NCBI RefSeq assembly: GCF_013426205.1
Contig: NC_089428.1
Coordinates: 2,542,001-2,606,000, forward strand
From: Metarhizium brunneum
Lineage: Eukaryota; Ascomycota; Sordariomycetes; Hypocreales; Clavicipitaceae
DNA: 64,000 nt
Direction: 5' to 3'
Position 1 is the first letter of the stretch, and each line of letters begins with the position of its first letter. Below, piece after piece: positions 36,748 to 46,908 of the stretch. A model generated the notes under the pieces. It did no database searches and was not told the origin of the DNA. It saw only the letters and a program-made list of their open reading frames with translations. Both the position numbers and the translations under genes were made by a program.

Positions 36748-37319
36748 GAGAGCCAGGAAGCCTTTGGCCAGTATGATTGCCCGCCAGAGCCTCCAAATGG
36801 GGAGAGACAAGTGGCACAATGGCCCAATGATATGAGACGGGAACAACGGGTTATGTGAGGTGCATCAGAGAGGCGTGGTCGACAAGGCTGAAGCCGAGGG
36901 AACAAGGATGCATCAAGCCGGACCTTGGAAGACGTCGGGTGAGAATGGCGATGCGGGCATCAGACGACGGCCGAATTGGGCCTAGCGCCGGCGGCAAGAG
37001 CGGCAATAGCGGGAAACGACTCTCATCGCTCGCGCCGAGGAGCCCAGACGCACAATTACCAGGCAACGCGGGCATAGGAGATGAATAATGTCGGTCTTGT
37101 TCGCCCGCGATAGAGAATTCCGGACCATGTTGATCGTCGTCGACTGTGGTTTAAAAAGCGAAGCCTCTGCACCCTTCACCCCCTCCCACGCCGTGTGGCC
37201 GTGTAACAAGACTGTATCACCACATCACGTTGCGTATTGGCGACACAACCACTCACAAACCAACAAGATCGTCACAAACCGCTGCCGGTGCCAACCAGAG
37301 GCCGGTGCTACGTCACGAG
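36748..37319. promoter_or_regulatory. Shared divergent promoter, regulator / MFS transporter
   Basis: A 572-bp gap between head-to-head start codons of the Zn2Cys6 gene and the transporter. No conserved coding frame is seen; several isolated CGG triplets are present but no clear inverted pair that I would call an operator. Confidence 0.35.
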
Positions 37320-38627
37320 ATGCAGCCACGAAAAGAAACCTACCCCGCGACCGATGTGCGCATACAGAGCGATATAGAGACAGACAAGGCTGGCTTGAGC
37401 GATCAGGAATCGCCTGCCAAACCCTCCGCACCGCCAGATGGAGGCGCCACTGCTTGGCTTCATGTCGTCTTGATGCACATTGTCTTCTTCAATACGTGGG
37501 GTGTGGCCAATGGATACGGCGTCTTCCAGGAATACTACTCTCGCACCCTGGGGGAGACGGAATCCTCCATCGCCTGGGTCGGGAGCGTCCAGGTCTTCTT
37601 CTTGTTTGCCATTGGTGTGGCTGCAGGCCGATTGACGGACGCTGGCCATTTCCGCGTCACCTTTACGATCGGCGTGTTTCTGCAGCTGTTGGGGTTGTTC
37701 ATGACTTCGCTGTGCACGACGTACTGGCAGATCTTTCTTGCGCAGGCCGTCTGCCTCGGCATCGGCAACGGGTGTACGTTTTGTCCCGCGCTGTCGATTC
37801 TTTCGCAGTACTTTCAAAAATACCGTGCTTTTGCGGTTGGCCTTGCGGCGGCCGGAGCGGCAGTTGGGGGTCTGGTGTACCCCGTCTTGATTCACTGGCT
37901 CATCTTCCACGATGATTTCGGCTTCCCCTGGACCCTGCGCATCATGGGCTTCATCATGCTGGCGACCTACCTACCCTGCATATTCTTATTCAAGCCCCGC
38001 CTGCCGCCCAGAAAGTCGGGCGACTGGACAGACAAGTCGGCGTTTACCGATGTTCCCTTTATATTCTTCTCATTGAGCATGTTTTTCAATTTCTGGGGGC
38101 TGTATTTGGCCTTTTTTTACCTGGGGACCTTTGCCCGCGACAAGATTGGTATCAGCGAGCCCATCTATTTACTCATGGTTCTCAATGGCGTCGGCATCAT
38201 TGGACGTATTGCCCCGACCATCGTTGCTGATAAATGGGTTGGAATGTTGAACATGTTGATCCCAATCAGCTTTGCTGCTAGCTTGCTCGTCTACTGCTGG
38301 GCCGCCGTCAGCTCAGCGGCCGGACTCTACGTATTCGCAGTCATATATGGCCTGCTTGCGGCGGCGTTGCAGGCCCTCTTCCCAGCTGTTGCCACGACCA
38401 TGACCCCAGACCCGAGTCGAACCGGTACCAGAGTGGGCATGATTCTCGGTTTTGTCAGCTTCGCCAACTTGACGGGGCCGGCCATATGTGGTGCAATCCT
38501 TCAAAAACAGGGGGGAGATTATATGGGTGCACAAATGTTTGGGGCGACGTCGATTTTTCTTGGCGCGTCCATGGCACTGGCCGCGAGAATTGCCAAGGCT
38601 GGGACAGATTTGAAACGAAAAGTATAG
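37320..38627 (+). CDS. MFS transporter, monocarboxylate transporter-like
   Basis: Intronless, 435 aa from the ATG at 37320. After a polar N-terminus of about 45 residues ending in APPDGGATAWLHV, a typical opening of fungal MCT-like carriers, come 12 predicted membrane spans. The NTWGVANGYGVFQEYY segment and the paired GLAAAGAAVGGLVYP helix are characteristic. It should move a small organic acid or related metabolite across the plasma membrane by proton coupling. Its position at the end of the oxidoreductase cluster and next to a regulator suggests it carries the cluster's substrate or product. Confidence 0.9.
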   Translation: MQPRKETYPATDVRIQSDIETDKAGLSDQESPAKPSAPPDGGATAWLHVVLMHIVFFNTWGVANGYGVFQEYYSRTLGETESSIAWVGSVQVFFLFAIGVAAGRLTDAGHFRVTFTIGVFLQLLGLFMTSLCTTYWQIFLAQAVCLGIGNGCTFCPALSILSQYFQKYRAFAVGLAAAGAAVGGLVYPVLIHWLIFHDDFGFPWTLRIMGFIMLATYLPCIFLFKPRLPPRKSGDWTDKSAFTDVPFIFFSLSMFFNFWGLYLAFFYLGTFARDKIGISEPIYLLMVLNGVGIIGRIAPTIVADKWVGMLNMLIPISFAASLLVYCWAAVSSAAGLYVFAVIYGLLAAALQALFPAVATTMTPDPSRTGTRVGMILGFVSFANLTGPAICGAILQKQGGDYMGAQMFGATSIFLGASMALAARIAKAGTDLKRKV

Positions 38628-40161
38628 ACGTGTACGAACAATTCATAACACTATAGACCTTGTAGAGCAGCCGCAGACAACGTGGAGGTCATGTTCGCGG
38701 CTCGCAGTACAGATGTAGAATAGAACAGAGGAAGCTGACGCCAAAATACAAGGATGGATTTTTCTTCGTCTTGTTTGAGCCGTCATTGAGTGGAACGCTA
38801 GACCGAGAGTTTGACGGCTTGATCAATTTGGTCGGGTTCATGTTGCACGCCCGCGAGGGCATCTCGGCCATAACCTTTTCAATGTTAGCTTTTGGGATGC
38901 CAACTGCACACACCCTACCAAGGGTTCGGCCGGGTCTGGAATCAACACACCATATCCACTCGGGTCGATGAGCGACGAAAAAGTCCCGAAGTGCAACAAC
39001 GGTCGCCTTGACAAGGGCGCGGGCCAACCCGCGTGTTACAAGAGTGGCGTACCATTCCACCGCCATTTGACCCGGAGTCGCAATGTGGTCCAATTCTCGG
39101 TTTCACCTGATGGAAAGGCAATATGTAGTCAATAGGGGCTTTGATAGAGAACAAGGCAGGTACGAGATTACATGGGTGATATCTTGTCGCGATAAATGTC
39201 CCGAGGCGTAGCATGCGTCAACGTTCACTTGTGAATCGGAACATTGGGCGAGAGTCCATTACACTATGTCAATACTATTTCCAACATCGGATATGAACTA
39301 GACCCTGGCAGATAGTTTCACGGGTCAAATTCCAACCCGCCTGCCCGAGATTCTTCTGAGGCAATGGGATATTGGCTTGACAAGTTGGGTCAAGTATAAA
39401 GGTACTAACTAGCTAATGTCACACAAGGGAGTGCAATTATCAAGCTAAGTACATAGTATAAGTAATGCTTCCTTATTGCGAGAAACCGCAGTAAGATATT
39501 CGCAAACATTGCTGTGGGCACCTAGGTAATATGTCGTAACTCGTCTCAGACTGATTAGACTATTTGATAAATGTAGTTGTCTCTTGCTCGTGTAAAACCC
39601 AATTTGCTAACTTCCTCTCAATATGTAAATTGATTATAGCAACAACTACTGTAGGAGGCAGTACTCAGGCCAAATTATTATGCTGGCTCCACACAAGGCT
39701 ATGCGCATTATCCAGGTTGAACAAATTGTAGGGCCTCGTACATAACTGTTAGCTATCGATATAGCCCTTTTTGCGAGCTGTCGCATAGTAGCGCCGTTGG
39801 TGAGGATTTTGGGGTACAATAATGCTTGCATTAGAGAGACTAAAGTTAATTAATACCGATTATTTAATGCCTTGTTGCGTATATGCTCTACAAAAGAACA
39901 TGACTCAAAGCTCGTTTTCAAGTGAAACGATATATAGAACTACGTATAATGCTCACTAACTATCAGTAAAGAAACACAGAGGGAGATATAAAAATATTTA
40001 CAACAAGGATAACTATAAAAGGATACTATCGCCTTGACCTGGTTAGTCTCTTTGAATCATTATCACGTACTACTACAATTCGTGGTATTCTCTTCCAGTT
40101 AACGACCACTGCTATATACAGTCTCAACATTTTGGTTCTATAAATGTCGAAGACTTTCACC
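38628..40161. other. AT-rich intergenic stretch
   Basis: From about 39.2 kb the sequence becomes clearly AT-rich, with many short TA-rich words and no long frames. A weak minus-strand frame (38689-39066, from an internal ATG) has no recognised domain. It could be decayed repeat DNA, but no transposon terminus is visible. Confidence 0.45.
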
Positions 40162-40899
40162 ATGAAGACAGGACTTATTGGCCCCTCTCTAGCCACGTTG
40201 ACCGTGTCGATGCCATTTGTTAGTCGGAGACTAGAACAACGCCTCCCTAGCGTAGACGACGATTTTGATCAGAACAAATTGATATTATATTAAGCATATA
40301 AGCTCTGCTGTTAACTGATCTGAGGCGTACTCAGGAATCCTCAGATATACAACGACAACGGTGACTGGGGTGGCATATGTGGCCGTATCACCCTTATTCA
40401 GGATACAGAATGCATTACCGAGCGGTTCCGGGACAAGGACAATCGCAAGGTAAATCATGTAAAATGCCTCTCCCAGTTTAACGAATGCGGCGAAGACTGC
40501 GCTTTCAACAAAAAAAAGCTCCATACAGATTGCAAAAAAGCAGCTATCGCTACCTACTCGGATTGCAGTGCCCAAGACGAAAATACCTCGACGACTCCCG
40601 AGCGGAGCCCCAAGGCCTCCAACAGTCTGCCTCCAAGCCAAGATAAAGACAAGAAGCCCGTCAAGAAGCCACCGACATCTTTCAATGCAGGGCGCCAAAG
40701 CTTCTGGGTGGCTCGCACTATTTGCTTCAGCATCCAAAAAGCTTTGAGAGCTCTGGCAAGGCCCCCTAACCTATCGCTTAACATCGTGACCCAACCACCC
40801 GACGGCCTAGTCTACCGGTTCATGAACAGTCAACTGTATTCTACAAAATTCTTTTTTAGTGTTCAAAAGTCTCCTCGCCGAGGTTACATCTCTGCGTAA
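40162..40899 (+). CDS. Candidate small secreted cysteine-rich protein
   Basis: Read from the sequence, not from a long ATG-led frame. The plus strand is open without a stop from 40324 to 40899 (about 190 codons) in AT-rich surroundings. A short ATG-led exon upstream in the same frame (40162-40251) encodes a Met-Lys start and a moderately hydrophobic stretch like a signal peptide. One consistent model removes 40252-40344 (GTAGAC...CAG, 93 bp) and gives 214 aa; a donor at 40219 (GTTAGT) is also possible. The mature part has eight Cys, seven of them within about 75 residues (GGICGR, TECI, VKCL, NECGEDC, HTDC, SDC), then a Lys/Pro/Ser-rich region. No family recognised. Effector-like by features only. 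Confidence 0.45.
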
Positions 40900-41593
40900 C
40901 AGGCCAGTCAAGTCCAATAGCCAGCCTGGCTTGCACTCCAATTCCGAGATTAGTTGCGTCAAGAGGGTCGTCCTGTCTCGATTTACATTTGCTTCGGATT
41001 ATAGTAGCTGCTTATTCAGCTATCAATATACTTGCTTGGACTGACCCCAGTATTCGCGACTGGTATTTTTCGCTCGCAGTGGCTCCTGAACTCAACTACT
41101 ATTCTAGGTTATTAACCCAATGCAGCTTGTTGCGTTCCGAGTGTGTGAATTTGGACGGATGAAGCTGTTATGCGGATAGAACAGCGTGCTTAGAGTTAGA
41201 TTTTATAAAGGAGAAATAGAAGTCATAAGAGAAGAAATATACAATACATCAAGTTCTCCTCTTTTCTTTTAGTAACAGATTTGCCTCTTGCCAAGGCCAG
41301 GGGTCTTGGAGCAAGCCTGCAGCGAATGCGTAAAATAGGAGATTCTAGCGTTTACCAGTCGTATTTGTGTTCTTCAGAGTAGCTATTTTATTAGTCTCAT
41401 ATTTAATTAAGTTATTACATTAAACGTAGACATATTTGTAGACCTTGTATAGTAAGCTTTTGTCACAGTTAGTCCAGATGGCAATACACGTCTAATATAG
41501 AAGGCGGGTTTTCGGATTTACTAGACACAGTATCAGGGAATGCTCTATGACCTGTAAGTATGTATAGGCCGTATCGATATGAGAGTGAGAAGA
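40900..41593. other. AT-rich intergenic gap
   Basis: No supported gene. A short frame ending at 41044 overlaps the end of the Cys-rich candidate in another frame and might be an alternative 3' exon, but no splice pair decides this. Confidence 0.35.
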
Positions 41594-43388
41594 CTAGAAA
41601 GAGTTACCCTTCGAACCAGAACCACTATTGGACCCAAAAGAACCATTTGATCCTGAACCCTTTGATCCTGAGCCCTTTGATCCAGAACCACCATTCGATC
41701 CAGCACCATTCAATCCAGAAGGACCATTCAATCCAGAATCACTATTTGACCCAGAACCACCATTCGACCCAGAACCACTGTTTGGATTAAACGGAATAAT
41801 AATAGGATCCAATCCAGAGTCAGTATTTGAACCAGTACCGTCGTTCGAACCGGAACCGCCATTTGAACCAGAGCCGCCGCCATTTGAACCAGAGCCGCCG
41901 CCATTTGAACCAGAGCCGCCGCCATTTGAACCGGAACCGCCATTCGACCCAGAACCACCATTCGAGCCAGAGCCGCCATTTGATCCTGAACCGCCATTTG
42001 ATCCTGAACCGCCGTTTGATCCTGAACCGCCATTCGACCCAGAACCACCATTTGAACCAGAGCCGCCATTTGAACCAGAGCCGCCATTTGATCCTGAACC
42101 GCCATTCGACCCAGAACCACCATTTGAACCAGAGCCGCCATTTGAGCCAGAGCCGCCATTTGATCCTGAACCGCCGTTTGATCCTGAACCGCCATTCGAC
42201 CCAGAACCACCATTTGAACCAGAGCCGCCATTCGACCCAGAACCACCATTTGAACCAGAGCCGCCATTCGACCCAGAACCACCATTTGAACCAGAGCCGC
42301 CATTCGACCCAGAACCACCATTTGAACCAGAGCCGCCATTTGACCCAGAGCCGCCATTTGACCCAGAGCCGCCATTTGACCCAGAGCCGCCATTTGACCC
42401 AGAGCCGCCATTTGACCCAGAACCCCCCGTAATTTGATTAATAAAGTTGACATATTTCCCCAGTCTGGTGTAGACACCAGGATTATTGGGTCTGGCACAA
42501 CCGTCGCCAAATGACACGACGCCAATCAAAACGTTGTTTGAATCAATTATTGGACCACCACTGTCTCCCTGGCAAGCATCCTTGCCACCTTCCAGCAGAC
42601 CGGCGCAAAACATATTCTCATTCACTAAGCCCCGCAGGCTTTCACTTGCTGCCTGGCAATCAGCACGGCTTATTACCGGGAACTCAGCTGTTAGCAATGT
42701 CTTAGAAGGGTCTCCACCTTCTTTCTTTGCTCCCCTAGAATCATGGTCAGAATCTTTTTTCGACAGCGGCGGACAAATGATTTGCTACACCACGTACCAG
42801 CCATGTACGCTTGCCCGAGATCCCGGTTCAGGGTCAGAGCCATCCGCCGGCAAGGTGGCTTGGCTCTCCGACTGATTGCCGCCTACTGGATTCTGTAGCT
42901 TCAAGACGGCAACATCATTGTTGATTCTCTCGGGGTCAAACTGGGGGTGAACGAAAATAGAAGCTACTGGAACTACAGTGCCATCCTTGTCTGGGGACTA
43001 GAGAGCGCGTGTCAGAGATATCTCTCGCCATGGTGCGAGATGCAGGGACCGGAGCCACCACCCAACTTGTTCATTTGGGAACAACTTGACATGTAATCAT
43101 GGAAAAACAACTTACTAGCGATCCGGCGCGAATGGTCAAACCTTTAGTCGTCTTTAGACTATTGACACAATGAGCCGCCGTGACGACAAATTGGTTGCGC
43201 ATAAGTGAGCCGCCGCAAAAGAATTGTGGCTTCCCCTGTACCTCTCTCTGCAGAGCAACAATAAAAGGAACCTGGCTCCCGTCGTCCTCTGTCCCGCCGA
43301 CGACATTAATAGAAGCATCTGCCGGTCGTGCAGTCGCCATTTGAACTGCTGACGCCGCAAGGGCGACCGCAAACACACTGGAAACCAT
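41594..43388 (-). CDS. Secreted trypsin-like serine protease with long GSGSNG-repeat tail
   Basis: Predicted exons 43388-43116, 42997-42798 and 42734-41594 (537 aa). Signal peptide about residues 1-20 ([15 protein letters not shown]), then [11 protein letters not shown] as the mature start. The catalytic triad is complete: H73 (VVTAAHC), D119 (NNDVAVLKL) and S216 (GDSGGP); D210 six residues before it predicts trypsin-like Arg/Lys specificity. The second intron joins HGW to GAKKEGGDP. After the protease domain ends (YVNFINQIT, about residue 285) the chain continues for roughly 250 residues as Gly/Ser/Asn repeats, ending in Lys-containing variants. Fungal secreted trypsins normally stop at the domain end, so the tail is unusual. 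It may act as a flexible or surface-binding extension. Confidence 0.88.
41846..42429 (-). repeat. 18-bp coding minisatellite (GGSGSN unit)
   Basis: About 30 tandem copies of an 18-bp unit, with a few 21-bp variants (GGGSGSN) near the 3' end, encode the tail of the trypsin gene. Copies differ mostly at silent sites, which suggests the peptide pattern is kept while DNA copies diverge and are reshuffled. Antisense long frames (DPEPPF-type) are by-products. Confidence 0.9.
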
Positions 43389-44838
43389 TTGGGCGATGGA
43401 GAGAATTCAGAATACAAATAGTATAAGAGTTTGCTGTTTTACACAACGACACGAGCATTCTGGTCACGGAGCTGGGCTGATCGGGCTTATATATCACTCG
43501 TGCCTCACTTGAAACCATCAATGAACCATTGCTCATCACCCGCCATCTCAAGATAGTGACGCAGCTAGATACCTCGGAACGAGTAAGGTGCACACCATGG
43601 ATGCCAATCTTGTAAACAAGCTTAAAACTTGTACAGATCATGCAGGGATCTCGGCGGCAAGGCAGTATTGGAAGCAGGCCATTTATAAAACGGTATTTGT
43701 GTCAAGAGACAATGTGATGCGAGGTCCACCACCCCCTGGCCAGCGATCCCTGTTGCGCATCGCTTTAAGGAGTCAACATTCTATCTCTTTAGCCGTTGGC
43801 AACAAATGGACGTGCTACTTTGCCAAGCAGGGAGCCTGCAAGTCCGAGCGTGAATTGGCGACGCACTCGTACGTGCGGCTATTGAATGCAGTCGACATCT
43901 CCGTTTCGGTACAAGCATCCATTGGCTTGGCGCTCGGGTATCGAGCGGCTAGTATTGCTCCGAGCTGAAACCTGGGGCTGCCGAGTCTCGTTGCTGTTCA
44001 TGCATCATCCGCCGTCAACTCTGTGTCGTGGACCGTATCAGTGGCCCTGTACCAATAGGCGACATCAGCCTCGGCTGGCTATGTACGGGTTACTTGTCAC
44101 GATGGGTGGTGTACATAGGCGGCAACACCTTGTATCGGTTCGTCAGGAATAATGTGGGTGGTGTACATAGGTGGCAACACCTTGTATCGGTTCGTCAGGA
44201 ATAATGCCGATGCCTGTGAAACCGACGTGACACGCGTCATCCGGTCTGTACGGATATGCAATCTTCACCATGAATAGAAGCACCAGACCTGTCAAGCAAC
44301 GTGTGCTGCTGGTGATGGATAGGCTGGCTACGCATAAACTACCGGACGTATATAGGGTTTTGCCTGGGTGTGACTGTTGCTAGAACATATCAATTTCCAT
44401 GGTTGTTTTACAGATGGAAGCATCCAAGGTACAACCACTTGTCCAGTCTGCCATCCCGGGGTCCAAAAAGAGGGAATACCACTAAACGACGCCAAAAAAG
44501 CATAGTAGGCTCTAAGCTGTCTTATTCCCAAGCATGGTTATTCAAGCGCGCAGCCGGTAAATGAATGGGCTGACAAGTGTGTTCAAATGCTCGTTTAGGC
44601 CCTTTTGAGGGTGACTCGTGGCAACCATGATGAAACGGTCCGGTTGGTACCAGTTGACGCCAACCTTCTATGTCAAGGTGGCTGATGCTGCCGAGGCGCT
44701 CCCGGCAGCGGCATGAACACACTTGACTCGGGTACACACCTCGGCCTTTTTCTGTCGACGGTGCTTACAGTTGGAGCTGGCTAATGGTTCAATGTCATGT
44801 TGTGTCGTGGGTAACAATAACTAGGCAGCCACAGAGAC
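43389..44838. other. Intergenic stretch with tandem duplication
   Basis: No supported gene. A frame from an ATG at 43597 to 43968 has no recognisable domain. A 52-bp sequence is tandemly duplicated at 44103-44206. Confidence 0.5.
44103..44206. repeat. 52-bp direct tandem duplication
   Basis: Two adjacent copies, 44103-44154 and 44155-44206, are identical except for one base (C at 44120, T at 44172). Near identity implies a recent duplication. It does not lie in a supported gene. Confidence 0.95.
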
Positions 44839-46905
44839 TCAGAGACTAAAAATTGCACTCCTCCTTTTGCCATGCGGATACACGATGAGCGCCGACATGA
44901 ACAGGCCAACCGAGATCCCAATAGCCGTCTGTATCATGCCGTAGCCTAGAGCAGTCAGCGAGTTTGAGCTTGCCGCCCCCGTCGTGCCGGGGGCAGTGGC
45001 ATTATGCGTGATGGACTCTGAAAAGTCGAGCCCCGAGATGATGGAGCCCGAAGACGCGAGCCCCGACGGCACGAGGGTAAAAATACCTGGAATCATCGTG
45101 GCCGCAGCATGCCCGTGCCAGATGCGGCTGTACAAATGGGCCATGAGCCCAATAGTAAAGGCCCCGACCGTGTTGGCGACCTGGTTCGGACCGAGCTTGG
45201 TGGTGCTGAAGTAATTCGTCACGTAGCCGCAGACGCCCATCCCGACCGTGACGGGCAGCTGCTTCAGCCGGGACTGGTTTGTCAGGGCGGCAAATAAGCA
45301 GAAGAGCGCAACGAACGGAAAGTGCTGGACATATTGGCTCCCGTACGCCGCTTCAAGACTATCTGCCGTGCACTGCGTCTGCGTGGTCGCGTTGGGATCC
45401 ATCAGGCCGTAGATTGTCGTCCCCACGGTCACGCCGTAGCCCAGGAAGAGAGAGTAGATGATAGTATACACGAGCCGGATGGAGCCGGCATTCATCTGGT
45501 GGGATTGCAGCTCCAGGCTGCTGCTCAGAACCGCAAACCCCGGGAGGATCATGGCAATGGCAGACTGCGCAATGGCCGGGAAGCAAAAGAGGTACGTACC
45601 GTTGTGTTTGATGCTCCCGAACGCCCGTGCCAGAAAGGACGTCAATATGGCGGCCGACACTTCCAAAACGTTGGCATACGTCGACGACGCCGGCGCGACA
45701 ACCTGCTGCATGAAGCCGACGAGCAGGCCGAGCACGAAGATGACGGGCAAGTCGATTGGGCGGGCGGAAAACGCATACGGTCCGACGGAGACGCTGGCCA
45801 GCGCCATGAAGAGGATGACAAGCCATTTATTGTACCGGGCGGTCGACGTCATGATGTCGTCCAGCTCCTCGGTGGCTTGTTCCAGAGAGATCACGTCATG
45901 GACTACATTCTTATACACGTTGTGTGTGGCGGCGAGTCGGGACAAATCCAGGCCTTGCACCACGCGGATGATTTTGACATCGGCAGTCCTCGTAAGCGCG
46001 TCGTCAAATGAGATGAACATGCAGCCTGGGATGTACAGAAATTGCGCCCTTATCTCCAAGACATTGGCCGTCATGGCCATGTATTCCTCCAGCCGGTGAG
46101 TCGGGGCGCCGTACATCATCAGCGTGCGGCAGAGCTGCATCATGTACTGCTGCCGAGCAAGCACCGTGGCAATGTGCTTCGTCAGCCGGGCCTGCCTGTC
46201 ACTCTTTGGTCTTTTTCTGTGCTCCCACGGCGGCGGCGTCGACGCCCGTTCGGCGAGGTGTTGTTCGCTGTTGTACCATTTGACATTGCGCTTGTTCCCT
46301 CGTCTGGATCTCGGCGCACGCGCCGTGTCTGTTTCTGACTCTGTCGCATTATTTTCCGGGGTCCTGGTCCCTGGCGTGAGAGAAAATCCGCTCTCTGAAG
46401 CCGAGTTGTCCGCACAAGAACGGAGCAATTGGGAGAGGATGCTGCCGTCGACCGGGGTTCCCATGCGATGCTCGCCAAGGTCTGGGGTTGAAGGAGCCGT
46501 GGATGCGCCGGACTGGGCCTGTTTCGGATGCCGCCGCCTCTTATGACGTTTCGGATTGAAATGGTCCAGAAGCATTTTGGCCTGTGTGTGGTGATCAACG
46601 CCTCCAAAACCGTCTTCCACGCCAGTCCCCCGACGAGCCGTGACGCGGTTCAGATCATCCGTTGCCCCAAACCATTCCGGCGATATAGAAGTATTCAAGT
46701 CGCCATCTGCTCCTTCTTTATGACGGCCCATGAGAGAATCAGCGGCTGCACCCAGTTTGTCTTTCCACCACGACCTTAGTGAGGCGTCCTTGTTCTCCCG
46801 ATTTGCGAGGGTCCGGTGGCTTTGATCGAACCTGGTTTCAGGCCGCAAAACAGATGGCGTTTCGCCATGATGAGTGGTATCGTTGCCCTCTTTTGAATGG
46901 TCCAT
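44839..46905 (-). CDS. ThrE/Prm10-like membrane protein (DUF1212 family)
   Basis: Intronless, 688 aa from the ATG at 46905. The first 240 residues are polar and probably disordered (His/Lys/Arg-rich patches, TPENNATESETDTARAP). A conserved soluble segment follows (LARQQYMMQLCRTLMMYGAPTHRLEEYM ... LDDIMTS is its span), the signature of the YjjP/ThrE N-half. Then come about ten hydrophobic spans, including the C-terminal ThrE_2-like part. In yeast the relative is Prm10, a pheromone-regulated membrane protein; bacterial relatives export threonine or serine. Transport of a small amino acid is possible but not shown for the fungal proteins. Confidence 0.88.
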   Translation of the reverse strand: MDHSKEGNDTTHHGETPSVLRPETRFDQSHRTLANRENKDASLRSWWKDKLGAAADSLMGRHKEGADGDLNTSISPEWFGATDDLNRVTARRGTGVEDGFGGVDHHTQAKMLLDHFNPKRHKRRRHPKQAQSGASTAPSTPDLGEHRMGTPVDGSILSQLLRSCADNSASESGFSLTPGTRTPENNATESETDTARAPRSRRGNKRNVKWYNSEQHLAERASTPPPWEHRKRPKSDRQARLTKHIATVLARQQYMMQLCRTLMMYGAPTHRLEEYMAMTANVLEIRAQFLYIPGCMFISFDDALTRTADVKIIRVVQGLDLSRLAATHNVYKNVVHDVISLEQATEELDDIMTSTARYNKWLVILFMALASVSVGPYAFSARPIDLPVIFVLGLLVGFMQQVVAPASSTYANVLEVSAAILTSFLARAFGSIKHNGTYLFCFPAIAQSAIAMILPGFAVLSSSLELQSHQMNAGSIRLVYTIIYSLFLGYGVTVGTTIYGLMDPNATTQTQCTADSLEAAYGSQYVQHFPFVALFCLFAALTNQSRLKQLPVTVGMGVCGYVTNYFSTTKLGPNQVANTVGAFTIGLMAHLYSRIWHGHAAATMIPGIFTLVPSGLASSGSIISGLDFSESITHNATAPGTTGAASSNSLTALGYGMIQTAIGISVGLFMSALIVYPHGKRRSAIFSL

Positions 46906-46908
46906 CAA

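Noticed and set aside
38689..39066. Possible 126-aa protein on the minus strand from an internal ATG
   Set aside because: No recognised family, no splice context, and it borders AT-rich non-coding DNA. Kept only as a note.
41846..42429. Regular direct repeats that might suggest a CRISPR-like array
   Set aside because: Units are contiguous 18-bp codon repeats without spacers and lie within a eukaryotic coding exon.
41628..42437. Plus-strand frames rich in Asp-Pro-Glu-Pro-Pro-Phe and minus-strand Met/Ala/Leu/Gln repeats
   Set aside because: They are other-frame readings of the trypsin tail minisatellite, which has a coherent signal peptide, catalytic domain and splice sites in its own frame.
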